64,000 nt of DNA from Fulvia fulva (taxonomy: Eukaryota > Ascomycota > Dothideomycetes > Mycosphaerellales > Mycosphaerellaceae): contig NC_063012.1 of NCBI RefSeq assembly GCF_020509005.1, forward strand, positions 11,098,001 to 11,162,000. Direction: 5' to 3'. The notes below the pieces were generated by a model. The model had not been told where the DNA came from. It made no database searches and saw only the letters and a program-made list of their open reading frames with translations. Each line of letters begins with the position of its first letter. The first letter of the stretch is position 1. This document shows, one piece after another, positions 1 to 13,400 of this stretch. The translations under genes were made by a program, and so were the position numbers.

Positions 1-3000
1 ACGATTAGACAATTAGACAAGGGTAGATATATCTAGGTAACCTATCTATATAGATTACCGAAACAGATAGTAAAGAGACCTACTATAAGGACCCTATCTA
101 GAGGTTCAAGCACCTACTAAGTAGCCTCCCGGACGTCTACGCTAGTACTAGAGACACTATCCTAGCCTAGCTAAACCTAGGCTAGGAATCCGCTATAACC
201 TTACTTAAATCCTACAAATTACGGATCTAAGAGAGTAAGGGTAAGACCGCTCTATACTCCTAGAGGTAAGGGGGCAAGAGCGGCTACTTTATCTACGATA
301 GTAACTACCTAGTTATATCGTGCCCGGAACTAGATTCCGTAAAGGAGTTTGTTAAAAAGAAGAACACCTAGAAGTAACCGGAAAAGAAGTCCTACGAAGA
401 GCTAGTCTAGGATCTAGAGAAGGCCTAAAATGCCCTTAAGAAGTCTAAGAAACAGTAGAAGGATAGGAGAAGCTAATCCGATAACAAGATAAAGGCAAAG
501 GCAATACGAGCCTATACCTTACGAGAAAGCGATACTAAGGAAATATACGACGACGAAGTCGCCTATTCTACTACTAAAGCAAAAGGTAAGTTTCCCGCCT
601 CCGAATAGTTACTAGACTCCTATACCTTCTTATACATAACTAACAATAAGTCTCTATTTAGATCGCTTAGGAAACTAGCGAGAAGGAAAGTAATTAAAGT
701 CGGTAGGGGGTACCTAGATATATTCTATAAAGGAATAGTAACTATAGGAGGCCTAACGGGGAAACAAATTACGCTAGAGAAAGTCTTATTTATTCCTAAT
801 CTCGGAGTTAATCTAGTTTTATAGAGGCAGTTTAGTAAGTAATTCGATGTCGAACCTTTAAACTTTATACTAAAGTATAAGAGCGGAAAGCCTATCGTAC
901 AAATAGTACTACGAGGGGGGTACCGGTAGTATCTTCGATATCCGACTCCCTAAACTAGGTAGATAATAGACTACCGGAGGTACTATACGAGGAAGCTCTA
1001 GCCGCGGTAACTACCGAGGATTAGTAGGAGCTTTAGTATAGAAGATTTGTATACCTAGGTAAAGGGTTACTCCGGAGCGTCTATAGGGTAAGTAATAAGA
1101 AGGACCCGATTCCTATCCCGGACGAGTATAACTATAAGGTATACTCTATCGCGAATATACGGAAGTTTAAAGGCGCTGTCGTAGAACGAAAGAACAAAAG
1201 ACTTACGCTTATATCTATCGATATCTACGGACCCTTCGAAAATGCGATATCTAGGCTAGGTTTTAAATACTAGCTAGAGATCGTAGATAACTTCTTAAGA
1301 AAGAAGTAGGTAATCCCGCTTAAGAACAATTCCGACGTACCGTAAGCACTACGATAATAGCGGCTAACTATAGAGAAAGTATCGAAATGCTACGTAAGAG
1401 TAGTACGGAGTAATAATACACCTAAGCTACTAATAGTTCTAAAAGAATAGGAGAAAGAATTAGGGGTTTAATACGATACGACGGATACTTATAACTCTAT
1501 ATAAAACGAAGTAGTAGAAAGGTCAATCTAGGTATCGGAGAACGCGATCCGCGTAATGCTCGAGGAATTAGGGATGCCGGTAGAATTCTAGCCTAAAGCG
1601 CTAGAGGTATAGGTAGTTATACGTAACCTACTACCGAACGGACCGTTACTTAACGGTATCTAACTTTCGCCGGAAGAAGCATTTACTAGCAAAGTACCGA
1701 CGGTAGATCACCTAAGAGTATAGTGTTATAGGGTAGTAGTTTACGTAGAACCGAAATTATATCTAAAAGGGCTACGATAGGATAAGTTAATAAACCGGGG
1801 TAAGGAAGCTATTTTTGTTAGATACGGTTAATCGACTAAGTAATAGTTGTTCTAGGAGCTAGATATACGAGCTATTAGGTAGTATAGCCAAGTAGATTAG
1901 TTCGAAAACGAGAAGGGGGGAGATCTAGATTTAGGTATCTCCTTTACGAACTAACCTAGTAAGGCACCCGAACGAAGGCTAGTCGGTCGACTACCGGCGG
2001 TCTCGCGACTACTACTATAGCGACTAGCGGATACCCCGATAGTAATCTTACGATCCTCGGGTAGTATAATACCTAGGCCTAACGAGGGTCGACTACCGGC
2101 GGTCTCGCGACTACTACTATAGCGACTAGCGGATACCCCGATAGTAATCTTACGATCCTCGGGTAGTATAATACCTAGGCCTAACGAGAGTGACTCCTCT
2201 ATAGAAGAACCGACCTAGCTAATCCCCGCTCCCTACGTAGAGACCGAACCCGCTACGGCTAAGGACAAAGGACTAACTGTCTTAAGACCGCTCTATATCT
2301 AACTTCCCGGTAGACTAGATAATATCGCGGACTATAAGAAGATCGAGGAAACCCCGGAGCTACCGGAACAAATCGTCCGGAGGAAAAGGACTAGGGATCC
2401 TAACGATAACTACGGCTAGGACTAGGACTATAAGGCTAAGCACTATAAAGCTATAATAGCTTTGTTCTACTAACTGCCCTAGGTAAATAATAGACTTACT
2501 AATACCGACAAACGTATATTTATAGCTACGGTAGAGGAACTGTTCGACAAAGTCTAAGAATACGCCTTTACTATATTCGGACCTAGTACCGCCTACTAAT
2601 AGGAAGTACCTATCCCGAAGATATATAAGGCTATAATAGGGGATCCTAGATAGGGCTACTTATAGAAGGACGCTATCGATACCGAGCTGCTCTCGTTATT
2701 AAGTAATAATACCTAGGAAACGCCTATCGCTCTAAGGGGGGCGAATATAGTCACCTCTAAGTAGGTCTTTAACGTAAAGAGACTTATTAGCGGAGCAATC
2801 GAAAAGTTTAAGGTAAGAATTGTCGTAAGAGGGTTTTTATAGAAATTCGGCGTTAACTTCGAAGAGATATTCGTACCTATAGTACGCTATAACACCCTAA
2901 GGGTCTTTATAGTAGTAGTTTACGAGTAGGATCTCGAGATATACTAGGTCGACGTTAATAATACGTTTACCTAAAGCTACCTAGCCGAAGACATCTATAT

Positions 3001-4245
3001 AAAACCCCTACTAGGAGTCGAAACCCTACTAAATACGGTCCTTAAGGTACTCCGGAGTCTCTACGGCCTAAAGTAGGTAGCTAGAGACTAGAATAAGCTC
3101 TATATCGCTACGTTAGTCAAAATAGGATTCTACTAGTCCGAGGTAGACCTATGTCTCCTAACTTATACTAAGAGAGACATTATACTACTTATCTATATAG
3201 ACGACATACCTATTATAGTACTAAGGTTAGCTAATATCTAATAGTTTAATAAGCAGTTCGCGTAATACTTTAAGATTAAGGATCTCGGAGAACCGGAGAA
3301 ACTACTAGGACTAAAGATTACTCGCGATAGGCGTAATAGTACCCTAAAACTCGACTAGGGCTATTATATCCGTATGGCCCTTACTAAAATAGATATAGCA
3401 AAAGAAAAGGCAAGCCTAATACTCTCGCTAATAGATAGTTACGATAATCTCCGTCCTATAGCCCCGAACGACGAGAGATGTAGCAAGGATGACTACTAGA
3501 GTAATAATAGGACCTAGATATAGCTAATAACTATAACGAGACCGGACCTAGCCTTCCTACTCGGGAGAACTGGCACATATGTCGCGGATCTAACAAAGCG
3601 GTATATAAAAGTACTAAAGAAGGTCTTAAGATACCTAAGGTCGTTCCCCGACCTAGGGTTAATATTTAGACGTAGTAGCGGTGTCCTAACCGGATACTTA
3701 GACTCCGACTACGTAATAGATCGAGTAGATAGGGTCTCAATTCTAGGACATATCTAGCTAGTATACGGTACGCCTATATCCTAGATAAGTAAGAAGCAAA
3801 AGTCTATAGCAACCTCTACTATAGAGGTAGAGTTTAAAGCGATAAACGCCGCCGCGAAACAATCCTAGTCCTAGCGGCTATTCTCCGAGAGATGAACTAC
3901 CCGGGGCTAGTAGGAGACTACTCTTTCTAACTAATAGTCCTAGCCGACAAGAGTACCGTCGACGAACTAAGACTAGTACGCCTTATAGGGGATAACTAGG
4001 CGGCTCTGACCTTAGTTAAGTACGCCTATATCTACGAAAGGTCTAAGTACATTAATGTTACCTATAACTATATTAGGTACCTCTAGTAGTAGAGGAAGAT
4101 TAAAGTAGAGTACTACTATACTAAAGAGATATTAGTAGATAGTTTGACCAAACCGCTAGCCGGTCCCTAGTTCTAGACCTTTATACGATAGCTATAGCTA
4201 GTATAGTAGGAATAATCGTTCCTTACCCTACGACCTAAGTAGGAG
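1..4245 (+). pseudogene. Copia-1 gag-pol polyprotein remnant (RIPed, 5' end outside window)
   Basis: This is a decayed Ty1/Copia polyprotein, readable by comparison with the better preserved Copia-0 at 40377-45009. In order I see the end of gag (about 120-330), a protease block around 608-665 (LLDSY), GAG-pre-integrase near 1030-1190, integrase from about 1205 (SIDIYGP) with a conserved VVERS block near 1515, reverse transcriptase with YIDD at 3194-3205, and RNase H near 3780-4150 (SKKQKS). Stops are dense and mostly TAG. The valine of YVDD reads isoleucine, which fits a G-to-A change. The 5' LTR and most of gag lie left of the window. The protein resembles Copia-0 but the LTRs do not, so this is a related but separate family. 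It cannot encode a working polyprotein. Confidence 0.88.
1986..2189 (+). repeat. 102-bp perfect tandem duplication in Copia-1
   Basis: Two head-to-tail copies, 1986-2087 and 2088-2189, look identical by eye. They lie in the linker between integrase and reverse transcriptase. 102 bp is 34 codons, so the old frame is kept. The copies share the same RIP-type TpA pattern, which suggests duplication after most RIP had happened. Confidence 0.92.
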
Positions 4246-4537
4246 TATTACGAATATAGGCTAGTAGGTATGTCGTACGGTACTAAGACTAACTTAGTAG
4301 ATACTAAGCTAGTCGAGACAATAGTACGGTAATACTATTATAACATCGTACGAATAGTAGGAGCGACTTAGAGGAACTGCCGTTATAGGATAAGATATAG
4401 GTGAAACCGATAAGGCGTAGTAAAACAGAACTAGGACTAGAGCAATATCCCTCTATATAGGTATTAGAGACGTAGTCTCTATACCGATAGTAGAGATACC
4501 TTTAGTACTAAACACTATTCTACTATATACCTTTATA
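4246..4537 (+). repeat. Copia-1 3' LTR, left part
   Basis: The LTR starts TATTACGAAT (RIPed from TGTTACGAAT) directly after a block that aligns with the sequence before the Copia-0 3' LTR (AAGTAGGAG here, GAGTGGGAG there). It is broken by LINE-1; the last 15 bases, 4523-4537, are the LINE target-site duplication. Confidence 0.75.
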
Positions 4538-4679
4538 ATATTCGAAAGCTCTTATCAAGGCTATTCTAACGATATAAAAAGCAGGCCACTGCCCCTAGGA
4601 CTAAGGGAGTTCTACCTTATTCAATCTAGACAGCTTAAAGCTCTCTTCACCCTGTTTCTTCAGCTCTAAACGCCGCGGA

Positions 4680-5985
4680 GGTGCCTAGCTACATTAGGCA
4701 ACTCCTAGGTAATAGTAGCCTAGGCTACGGTACTAACGGCGCCTACGGCCCTATAGGCGAAGCCCCCCTAAGACAACTAGTAGCAACTTATAGAGGACGT
4801 AAAAAGTATAGAAACTAACGATCAGCTCCCTTACAGGTCTCTATAGGTAATGATCACTCAGCTACGTACGGCGCTTATACTATCGTATTACCGAGGGCAA
4901 TAAGAAATAAGGACGACGTCCTAGGCGATTAGCAAGGCCACCCGGAATCAACACCCCTATAGCTAGGCATCGGTCGCGGCATCGATACTAGGCCCCCGCC
5001 TAACGCACGATATAGTTACGATCCGTATTATAGCAAAGGAAGACTAGGCCGAAGTTGCGAAGCTATCGAACAAGGAGCTCGTCTAACGAATCAACTAACT
5101 AGGGGTGGTCGTAGTGAACTAATAGTCTAACGGCACTCTATAGATCTATACTAGCTCTACTACTGCTAGGAGGCACCTAGAGGCATAGCTATAGTAGGTA
5201 TCTAAGGTTGCGGCATTAGCGAAGGTCTTAACGAAACAATTCACGATCCTAGTCTACGACATACCTAAGGAGTTTGACCTAACTAACTAGGGTCACCTAC
5301 GCGCTCTCTAAGAGGATAACCCGGTCACTCTTAACTCTCTAATCTAGAAGGCGACTTGGCTCTATAGGAAATGGCCAGAAGGCAAGAAGGCCTCGGCGCT
5401 AATAGTATAGCTATAAGACGCGAAAGCGGCGGATCTAGCGATAGAATAAGGCCTAGTCTAGTAATATAGCCTCAAGATAGTAGAAAAGCACTCCTTATCC
5501 TTTCGTGTCCTCTAATACTTCAAATGCTAATAGTATAGACACCAAACCTACACGTATATAAACAAGTAGGCCTGCTCGAACTATATAGGAGACTATATGT
5601 CTAGGGACTATATATCGACTACGAGACGGTACGCGAACTGTCCGGGGCACTACCTATCGTATAGTACGGAATGCCTATAGCGGAAACTAGCGAAAAACAA
5701 GGCAATCACAAACAGAACCGTCGCCCTAAGATTCTACGGCGACCGTAAGGCTAGCCTACACCGGAACTAACTCGCGGCGGTCGGGTATAAGCGCCCTAGG
5801 GCCGAGAACGATATAAAGGATACGTAGCCTAGGGCGTACGGGAGGCCACGTGCTCTACTAGCTACGGCGAGGGAATCTAACTAGGCCCGGCTCCCCTTTA
5901 GTATATAGCCGATAGGCGTAGACTAGGACGTATAGGGTAGTAGGACATAGGACGATATAGAGGAAATGATTGTCGATACCGATAA
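4680..5985 (+). pseudogene. LINE-1 ORF1 (gag-like, zinc-knuckle RNA-binding protein) remnant
   Basis: ORF1 of Tad1-like LINEs encodes a nucleic-acid-binding protein that coats the element RNA. The frame is broken by TAG stops. Near the C terminus, about 5515-5670, is a Cys/His cluster typical of such ORF1s, ending in a readable YANCPGHYLSYSTEC block (first Tyr probably from Cys, second from His). I could not find a convincing start codon; homology with the other copies begins near 4680. It is immediately followed by ORF2. Confidence 0.7.
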
Positions 5986-5989
5986 CTAG

Positions 5990-8900
5990 CCTCGACACGC
6001 TTAGTATTATCTAGTATAACGTTAACTATAGTAAGGATATAGTCTAGAACCATTTCCTATACGAGGCGGACCCGCGCGTCTACTACGTCCTTATAATCTA
6101 GGAGCTATAGATTAACCCGCACTATAAGAGACTAACGACCTACAAGTCACTAGGCTACACGACATGCCTACGAGGCGACGGTAGACCCCGTACGTGCTTC
6201 TATATTAGCAAGGATATACTAGAATTCGACTAGGAGGTAGTATACTACGTAGACGAAGAAGGCGGGGGCGATATTACCTCCCTCTACGTAGGTAGCACCT
6301 AGATACACAACCTATATATACAACCGCTAGCCTCGAGGTCTAGCCGCGACCTAGGGGTCTATAGACACCTAGACAGTACGCTTAAGAGACAAGGGTGCTA
6401 TATCGTAGTAGGAGACTTCAACATATACTACCCTTCCTAGGAAAGCCTTATATAGCAGTACCCTATAGCCGACGAAGTACTCGACTTAATAGCGAGCAAC
6501 GCAATTGCCCTTAATACCCCGAAGGACCTAGGTACCTAGAAGAGAGGGGGACTCTAAGGCACGATCGACCTCTCCTAGATCTTAGATAGCTACTACTATA
6601 CGGTAACCTACTATAGGATCGAACATAAACTCGAGGCGTCGTTAGACTATATACTAGTCAGGACCTCTATTACGATATAGATACAACGTATACTAGCGAG
6701 AACCCCTAAGCTAAACTAGGGAAAGGCCCACTAGGCTAACATCTAGGCGTACCTCGATAACTCTAAGAGGCTAGTCTAGATCGCGTAGTAGCAATATAAT
6801 AGTAAAGACGAGATAGACGAAGTAGTCTAGGGGTTGATAGACGAAATAAGAAAAGCGACCTTACTTTACGTTCCGCTTGCCTAACTAACGATATAGTCTA
6901 AACTATACTAGACGCCGGAGTGCACTACGGTAGTAAGAGAAGTAAGGAGAGCCCGCCGGGTATAGACGAGCAGCTATAGCGAGGAGGCCTAGAACGTATA
7001 TAGGGAGGTATACTAACAGAAGAAAGCTATAATACGGAGGGAGAAAGCAGTCGGCTAGAGGGCTATAGTAGAAGAAATCGCCGGCAAGCTAGAGAGGATG
7101 TAGAAGCTAGCGAAATGGGCCCGACAGGACCCTATATAGGGCCCCTCCTTCTCTATCCTAGCGCTACAATCGCCTAGTGGCCCGGTTAGCGACCCCGAGG
7201 CCAAGGCGCGTCTACTAGCTAGCAAGTTCTTCCCACCCCTAGTCGAGGCTAATCTAAGCGACATAAATAGCTCTACTCCCCTAGCCCCTAGTATCGCGGT
7301 CTAATAGGAGGTGTCCGAGGGAGAAGTTACCGCTATACTAAGGAAGTTGCCGGCGAAGAAAGCCCCGGGGCCGGATAGGATCCTAAACGAGCTACTAAAG
7401 AAGTGTAGAGATCAACTAGCCCTAGTAGTTATAGCGATCTTTAACGCCTGCCTACAGACCGGATACTACCCGATAGCTTTTAAATAATCGACGACAGTGG
7501 TCCTACGTAAGCCGTAGAAGGAAGACTATACGTAGGTGAAGTCGTACCGCCTAATTGCGCTCCTTAACACTCTTAGGAAGGCGCTTAAGAAGCTAGTTAT
7601 AACGAGACTATCCGAGGCGGTAGAGGAATACTCCCTACTCCCGGACACCTAGATAGGTGCGCGCCTATAGCGATCGACGCTATCCGCGATAGAACTTATC
7701 ACCTCTTAGGTAAAGGCTATCTAGTATAAGAATAGGGACAAGGTGGCTTCCTTACTTAGCCTAGATATATCGGGAGCCTTCGACTACGTGTTATACCCGC
7801 GGCTACTCTATATCCTAAGGTCGAAAGGACTCCCTAAGTAGCTTGTCAACTTCGTACGGTCCTACCTCTAAAACCGTAGTACGTCGATCCTAGTCGGCTA
7901 GTATAGAAGCCTATTTCAAGTAGTCTATACTAGAATCCCGTAAGGCTTAACGCTAGTACCTATTCTGTTCCTCTTCTTTATAGCGACGCTACTCCTAGCC
8001 CTAGAATCCTAGAACACCGCTGCGAGCGGCTTCGTAGACGATATAAACATCCTAGCGTAGTCTTCCTCGACTAAGGAGAACTGTAGGCTACTAGAAGAGA
8101 AGCACAAGATCTACGAGGACTAGGCTAGGAGGCACGGGGCTCGGTTTGCCCTAGAAAAGTACAATCTAATACACTTTACGCGCCGGCCACGGTTCTATAA
8201 TATACAAGCTTCTATCTAGATATAGGGGCACACGACTAACCCGGTAAATTAGCTTAGGATCCTCGGACTATAGGTGGACCCGGCGCTACGGTAGAGGAAG
8301 TACGTATAGGCAATATTACGGAAAGCTGAACAGAATATAGCATTATACTAGAGGCTTACTACGTCTATATAGGGGGCGGACTTCCGGTAGTCACGACTTC
8401 TATATACGGCTATTATACGGCCAGTCCTTACCTATAGTAGCTAAGTGTGGTCCTTAGGCGAGAGGGCCTACCTATCGAAGGGACTCGTCGCGCCGCTAGC
8501 GAAGATCTAAAACTAATGCCTAAGGAAGGTCACCGGGGCATATAAGTCGACACTAACGAGGATACTTAAGCACGAGACCGCTATACCGCCGATCGACCTA
8601 TACATCTAGGGACTACGGACCTCCTACTTAGGCAAGTCGGCACAGTACCTAGTATAGAAGGTCATCGCTAGTATAGTCGTAAGGGCCCGCGAATTAGTAC
8701 TAGCGTGTAAGGGCATTCGACCCGGAAACGAGCCGAACTACCGGGTAAGGGACGAATAGCTAGTAATATAATAGGAAGGTAAGAAATCGTTTATAGAGCA
8801 ACTATAGAAAGAGAGGTGGAACAACTAGGTTATAGGGTATAGTGGACGCCCTTAGCTAGTAGGACAACCTAAGGAATAGTTAGCTACGAAATCCGCGGTC

Positions 8901-9401
8901 AAGTACCCCCCGAAGCTTATCTACTACCGCCTTACGAGGGTATAGAGTAGTATAGCAACCTAACTACGAAGCGAACACATCGGCCTCTAGGGGTACCTAT
9001 TATAGAGGAAGGTTCTAGGATACACGAATACTAGCTGCCCCTACGGCTATCGCTCCTAGAACGTACGGTACGCACTCCTCGTCTATCCGAGGTAGTCGCT
9101 AGGAAGGGGGGAGTAGATAGCAAAGGCGAGGAACCGGACGATTAGGGCACTTCTTAACAACGCTAAAGACCTACGGCGTATTACGAACTAGATACTAGAG
9201 AAGGGCTGGCTAGAACAGTACCGCCTAGTAGGAGTAGTATAGGAAGAGAGGACACGACGTAGCGCGACGAGACCGGCTAGGAGCGGGGGCTAACGGGGTA
9301 GTGATATAGACTACGTACGTTTAGAGGGAAAGCTAATCTAGATAAGGAGTAGTCGGGGGCGGGAAGGGTTTTCACCTATTCGGGTTTCCCTTTATACATA
9401 A
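5990..9401 (+). pseudogene. LINE-1 ORF2: endonuclease-reverse transcriptase remnant
   Basis: The protein would nick target DNA and prime reverse transcription from the nick. One frame can be followed for about 1130 codons, with stops of the TAG/TAA kind. Landmarks are an apurinic-type endonuclease block VVGDFNIYYPS at 6405-6437, the LINE reverse transcriptase block KKAPGPD near 7356-7376, the catalytic FVDD at 8031-8042, and a C-terminal Cys-rich block near 9030-9080 that resembles the terminal zinc knuckle of Tad1-like ORF2s. The last in-frame TAA, at 9399-9401, is 65 bp before the tail and may itself be a RIPed CAA. I saw no RNase H domain. The stops make it inactive. Confidence 0.85.
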
Positions 9402-9481
9402 TAATAGATATATACCTATATAGGCCGGATAGGGTCCTAGAATAGGGGAATGACAAATCTATCTATCTATATACCTTTATA

Positions 9482-9556
9482 TACTATATTAGTCCTTCCT
9501 CCTTCCCTATTACATGTCCTGACTTCCGTACATATATACACTATACCTATTTAATA
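9482..9556 (+). repeat. Copia-1 3' LTR, right part
   Basis: This continues the LTR after LINE-1 and ends CTATTTAATA, matching the Copia-0 LTR terminus (TATTTAATA/TATTTAACA). Gypsy-A sequence begins immediately after, so Copia-1 had inserted into Gypsy-A. Confidence 0.7.
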
Positions 9557-9918
9557 GACTCCGGTGTTACCTACTACCCTTAGCTCTACGATAGTACCGG
9601 TAGTTATACCGATACTCGAGTAAAACCTATAGAGCCTATAATAATACCTAACCTTAGCTATAAGGATTATACGCGAGTACTAGCCGAAGATAGACTTAGG
9701 TCTAGGGTAAGCTAGCTAACTAGGTAGTATATTTCTCGAAGGGAGCCGGTCGCGGATAGGCTAGTTATAGATAGACAGGATATAGATATATTACTAGACA
9801 ATAATAAGGTATTAGAGGGTAATTAGGCTTTCGTATAGTTATAGAGTAGTACGGGCAAGTAGCCGTATAAGATAGATAACGCTTAGAGGACTAAGACGCG
9901 TTTTAAGAGGGGCGGTAC
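9557..9918 (+). mobile_element. Gypsy-A 3' internal remnant
   Basis: This stretch aligns with the segments just before the LTR in Gypsy-B (39255-39598) and Gypsy-D (45655-45961). It ends in a purine-rich tract (AGAGGGGCGG) next to the LTR, as expected of a plus-strand polypurine tract. The conserved part may be the C-terminal extension of pol. The rest of the element lies left of Copia-1, outside the window. Confidence 0.75.
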
Positions 9919-10102
9919 TATTACGGGTAGCCCGCGACCCCTTACTATAGCTACGTCGGCCCGGATAAACCGCGGACCTTCCGTATCGGGTTAGCGCGGC
10001 TTAGCTTTACTTTATAACTTCGCCGTGCCTCGCGCTCCTCTTTTATAGCTTCGTAGAATAATAACTCTCTTATTCGGACCCTATAGTACGCGCGCCCTTA
10101 TA
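9919..10102 (+). repeat. Gypsy-A 3' LTR (184 bp)
   Basis: It begins TATTACGGG and ends CGCCCTTATA, the RIPed form of a TG...CA LTR. Its length, 184 bp, equals the LTRs at 20330-20513 and 45962-46145 and the reconstructed split copy at 39599-45403. Confidence 0.88.
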
Positions 10103-10454
10103 GAAGGTTACTAAAAAGATACGTAACGCGTACTTTATTAGTACTATTAGTAGGGGTATAAACATCGGCGACAAACCTACTAATAGCGTAGTATCGCTAA
10201 CTACTTAAGAGGATAGTAACCGTACCGTTTCTATAGTTATAAATAGTACTAGGGGTACTAAAGGTATAGCTACGTCTAGTAGGACCCCTATTAAATACCG
10301 AAAGCTCTCTAGCCGCTAGTAGTATTAAATCTTTAGTTATATTAGCGCTAAACGTATTAAGTAGTTACCGCTTAGAGTTAAGGGGGTAATTATTAACAAT
10401 AGTCGAATATCGATAGACCTACGTATTATAGTAGTCGAAGGGACTATCGGCGCT
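10103..10454. other. Unassigned RIPed DNA
   Basis: 352 bp between the Gypsy-A LTR and LINE-2. It has the TpA-rich RIP composition but I could not match it to any element in the window and see no domain motif. It may be a remnant of an older repeat. The LINE-2 start could lie a few bases either side of 10455. Confidence 0.5.
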
Positions 10455-13400
10455 ATCGCTAAATACGATATATTCGAAAGCCCTTATTAAGGCTATTCCT
10501 ACGATCTATAACGTAGGCTACTACTCCTAGAATTAAGGGAGTTCTACCTTATTCAAGTTAGATAGCTTAAAGCTCTCTTCACCCTATTTCTTTAGCTCTA
10601 TAGCTCTAAATACCGCGGAGGTGCCTAGCTACATTAGGTAACTCCTAGGTAATAGTAGCCTAGGCTACGGTACTACCGGCGCCTACGGCTCTATAGGCGA
10701 AACTCCCCTAAGATAACTAGTAGTAACTTATAGAGGACGTAAATAGTATAGAGACTAACGATTAGCTCCTATACCGGTCTCTATAGGTAATAATCACTTA
10801 GCTACGTACGGCGCTAGTACTATCGTATTACCGAGGGTAATAAGAAATAAGGACAACGTCCTAGGCGATTAGTAAGGCCACCCGGAATCAACACCCCTAT
10901 AGCTAGGTATCGGTCGCGGCTTCGATACTAGGCCCCCGCCTAACGTACGATATAGTTACGATCCGTACTATAGTAAAGGAAGACTAGGCCGAAGTAGCGA
11001 AGCTATCGAATAAGGAGCTCGCCTAGCGAATTAATGAACTAGGGGTAGTCGTAGTGAACTAATAGTCTAACGGTACTCTATAGATCTATACTAGCTCTAC
11101 TACTACTAGGAGGTACCTAGAGGTATAGCTATAGTAGGTATCTAAGGTTACGGTATTAGCGAAGGTCTTAACGAAACAATTTACGATCCTAGTCTACGAT
11201 ATGCCTAAAGAGTTCGACCTAACTAACTAAGGTCACCTACGTACTCTCTAAGAGGATAATCCGGTCACTCTTAACTCTCTAATCTAGAAGGCGACTTAGC
11301 TCTATAGGAAATAGCTAGAAGGTAAGAAGGCCTCGGCGCTAATCGTATAGCTATAAGACGCGAAAGCGGCGGATCTAGTAATAGAATAAGGCCTAATCTA
11401 GTAATATAGCCTTAAGATAGTAGAAAAGTACTCCTTATCCTTTCGTATCCTTTAATGCATTGAATACTAACAGTATAGACACCAAACCTATACGTATATA
11501 AACAAGTAGGCCTACTCGAACTATATAGGAGACTATATATCTAGAGACTATATATCGGCTACGAGACGGTACGTAAACTGTCCGGAGTACTACCTATCGT
11601 ATAGCGCGGAATGCCTATAGCGGAAACTAGCAAAAAACAAGGCAATCATAAATAGAACCGTCGCCCTAAGATTCTACGGCGACCGTAAGGCTAGCCTATA
11701 CCGTAACTAGCTAGTAGCGGTCGGGTATAAGCGCCCTAGGGCCGAGAACGATATAAAGGATACGTTACCTAGGGCGTACGGGAGGCCACGTACTCTACTA
11801 GCTACGGCGAGGGAATCTAACTAGGCCCGGCTCCCCTTTAGTATATAACTAATACGCGTAGACTAGGACGCGCTAGGTAGTAGGATATAGGACATTATAG
11901 AGGAAATAATTGTCGATAACGATAACTAGCCTCGATACGCTTAGTATTATCTAGTATAACGTTAACTATAGTAAGGATATAGTATAGAACCATTTCCTAT
12001 ACGAGGCGTACCCGTACGTCTACTACGTCCTAGTAATCTAGAGCTATAGATTAACCCGTACTATAAGAGACTAACGACCTATAAGTTACTAGGCTATACG
12101 ACATACCTACGAGGCGACGGTAGACCCCGTACGTGCTTCTATATTAGTAAGGACATACTAGAATCCGACTAGGAGGTAGTATACTACGTAGACGAAGAAG
12201 GCGGGGGCAATATTACCTCTCTCTACGTAGATAGTACCTAGATATACAACCTATATATATAACCGCTAGCCTCGAGGTCTAGCCGCGACCTTAGGGTCTA
12301 TAGATACCTAGACAGTACGCTTAAGAGACAAGGGTGCTATATCGTAGTAGGAGACTTTAATATATACTACCCTTCCTAGGAAAGCCTTATATAGCCGTAC
12401 CCTATAGCCGACGAAGTACTCGACTTGATAGCGAGCAACGTAATTGCTCTTAATACCCTAAAGGACCTAGGTACCTAGAAGAGAGGGGGACTCTAGGGCA
12501 CGATCGACCTCTCCTAGATCTCAGATAGCTACTACTATAAGGTAACCTACTATAGGATCGAATATGAACTCGAGGCGTCGTTAGACTATATACTAGTTCG
12601 GACCTCTATTATAATATAGATATAACGTATACTAGCGAGAACCCCTAAGCTAAACTAGGGAAAGGCCTACTAGGCTAACATCTAGGCGTACCTTAATAAC
12701 TCCGAGAGGCTAGTCTAGATCGCGTAGTAGCAATATAATAGTAAAGACGAGATAGACGAGGCAGTCTAAGGGTTAATAGACGAAATAAGAAAAGCAACCT
12801 TACTTTACGTTCCGCTTACCTAACTAACGATATAGTCTAAACTATACTAGACGCCGAAGTACACTACGGTAGTAAGAGAAGTAAGGAGAGCCCGCCGGGT
12901 GTAGACGAGCAGCTATAGCGAGGAGGCCTAGAACGTATATAGGGAGGCATACTAACAGAAGAAAGCTATAATACGGAGGGAGAAAGTAGTCGGCTAGAGG
13001 GCTATAGTAGAAGAAATCGCCGGCAAGCTAGAGAGGATGTAGAAGCTAGCGAAATGGGCCCGATAGGACCCTATATAGGGCCCCTCCTTCTCTATCCTAG
13101 CGCTATAATCGCCTAGTGGCCCGGTTAGTAACCCCGAGGCTAAGGCGCGTCTACTAGCTAGCAAGTTCTTCCCGCCCCTAGTCGAGGCTAATCTAAGCGA
13201 TATAAATAGCTCTACTCCCCTAGCCCCTAGTATCGCGGTCTAATAGAATATGTCCGAGGGAGATGTTACCGCTATACTTAGGAAGTTACCGGCGAAGAAA
13301 GCCCCGGGGCCGGATAGGATCCTAAACGAGCTACTAAAGAAGTATAGAGATTAACTAGCCCTAGTAGTCGTAGCGATCTTTAACGCCTACCTATAGACCG

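Larger units (their letters stand above)
4538..9466 (+). mobile_element. LINE-1: Tad1-like non-LTR retrotransposon inserted in Copia-1 LTR
   Basis: A 4929-bp element with two ORF remnants and a 3' tail of ATCT repeats rather than poly(A). The 15-bp target duplication CTATATACCTTTATA occurs at 4523-4537 and 9467-9481. The 5' end lacks several tens of bases present in LINE-4. Many CA and TG dinucleotides survive, so RIP is weaker here than in LINE-2. Confidence 0.9.

Noticed and set aside
7055..7264. Antisense 69-79 aa ORF seen in LINE-1, LINE-3 (16671-16910) and LINE-4 (34637-34846)
   Set aside because: It lies opposite the LINE reverse transcriptase frame, and its similarity between copies follows from the copies being homologous. 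No motif or start signal supports it.
3194..8042. Functional reverse transcriptases in Copia-1 and LINE-1, since the YIDD and FVDD boxes survive
   Set aside because: Both frames contain many stop codons and cannot give a full-length enzyme.
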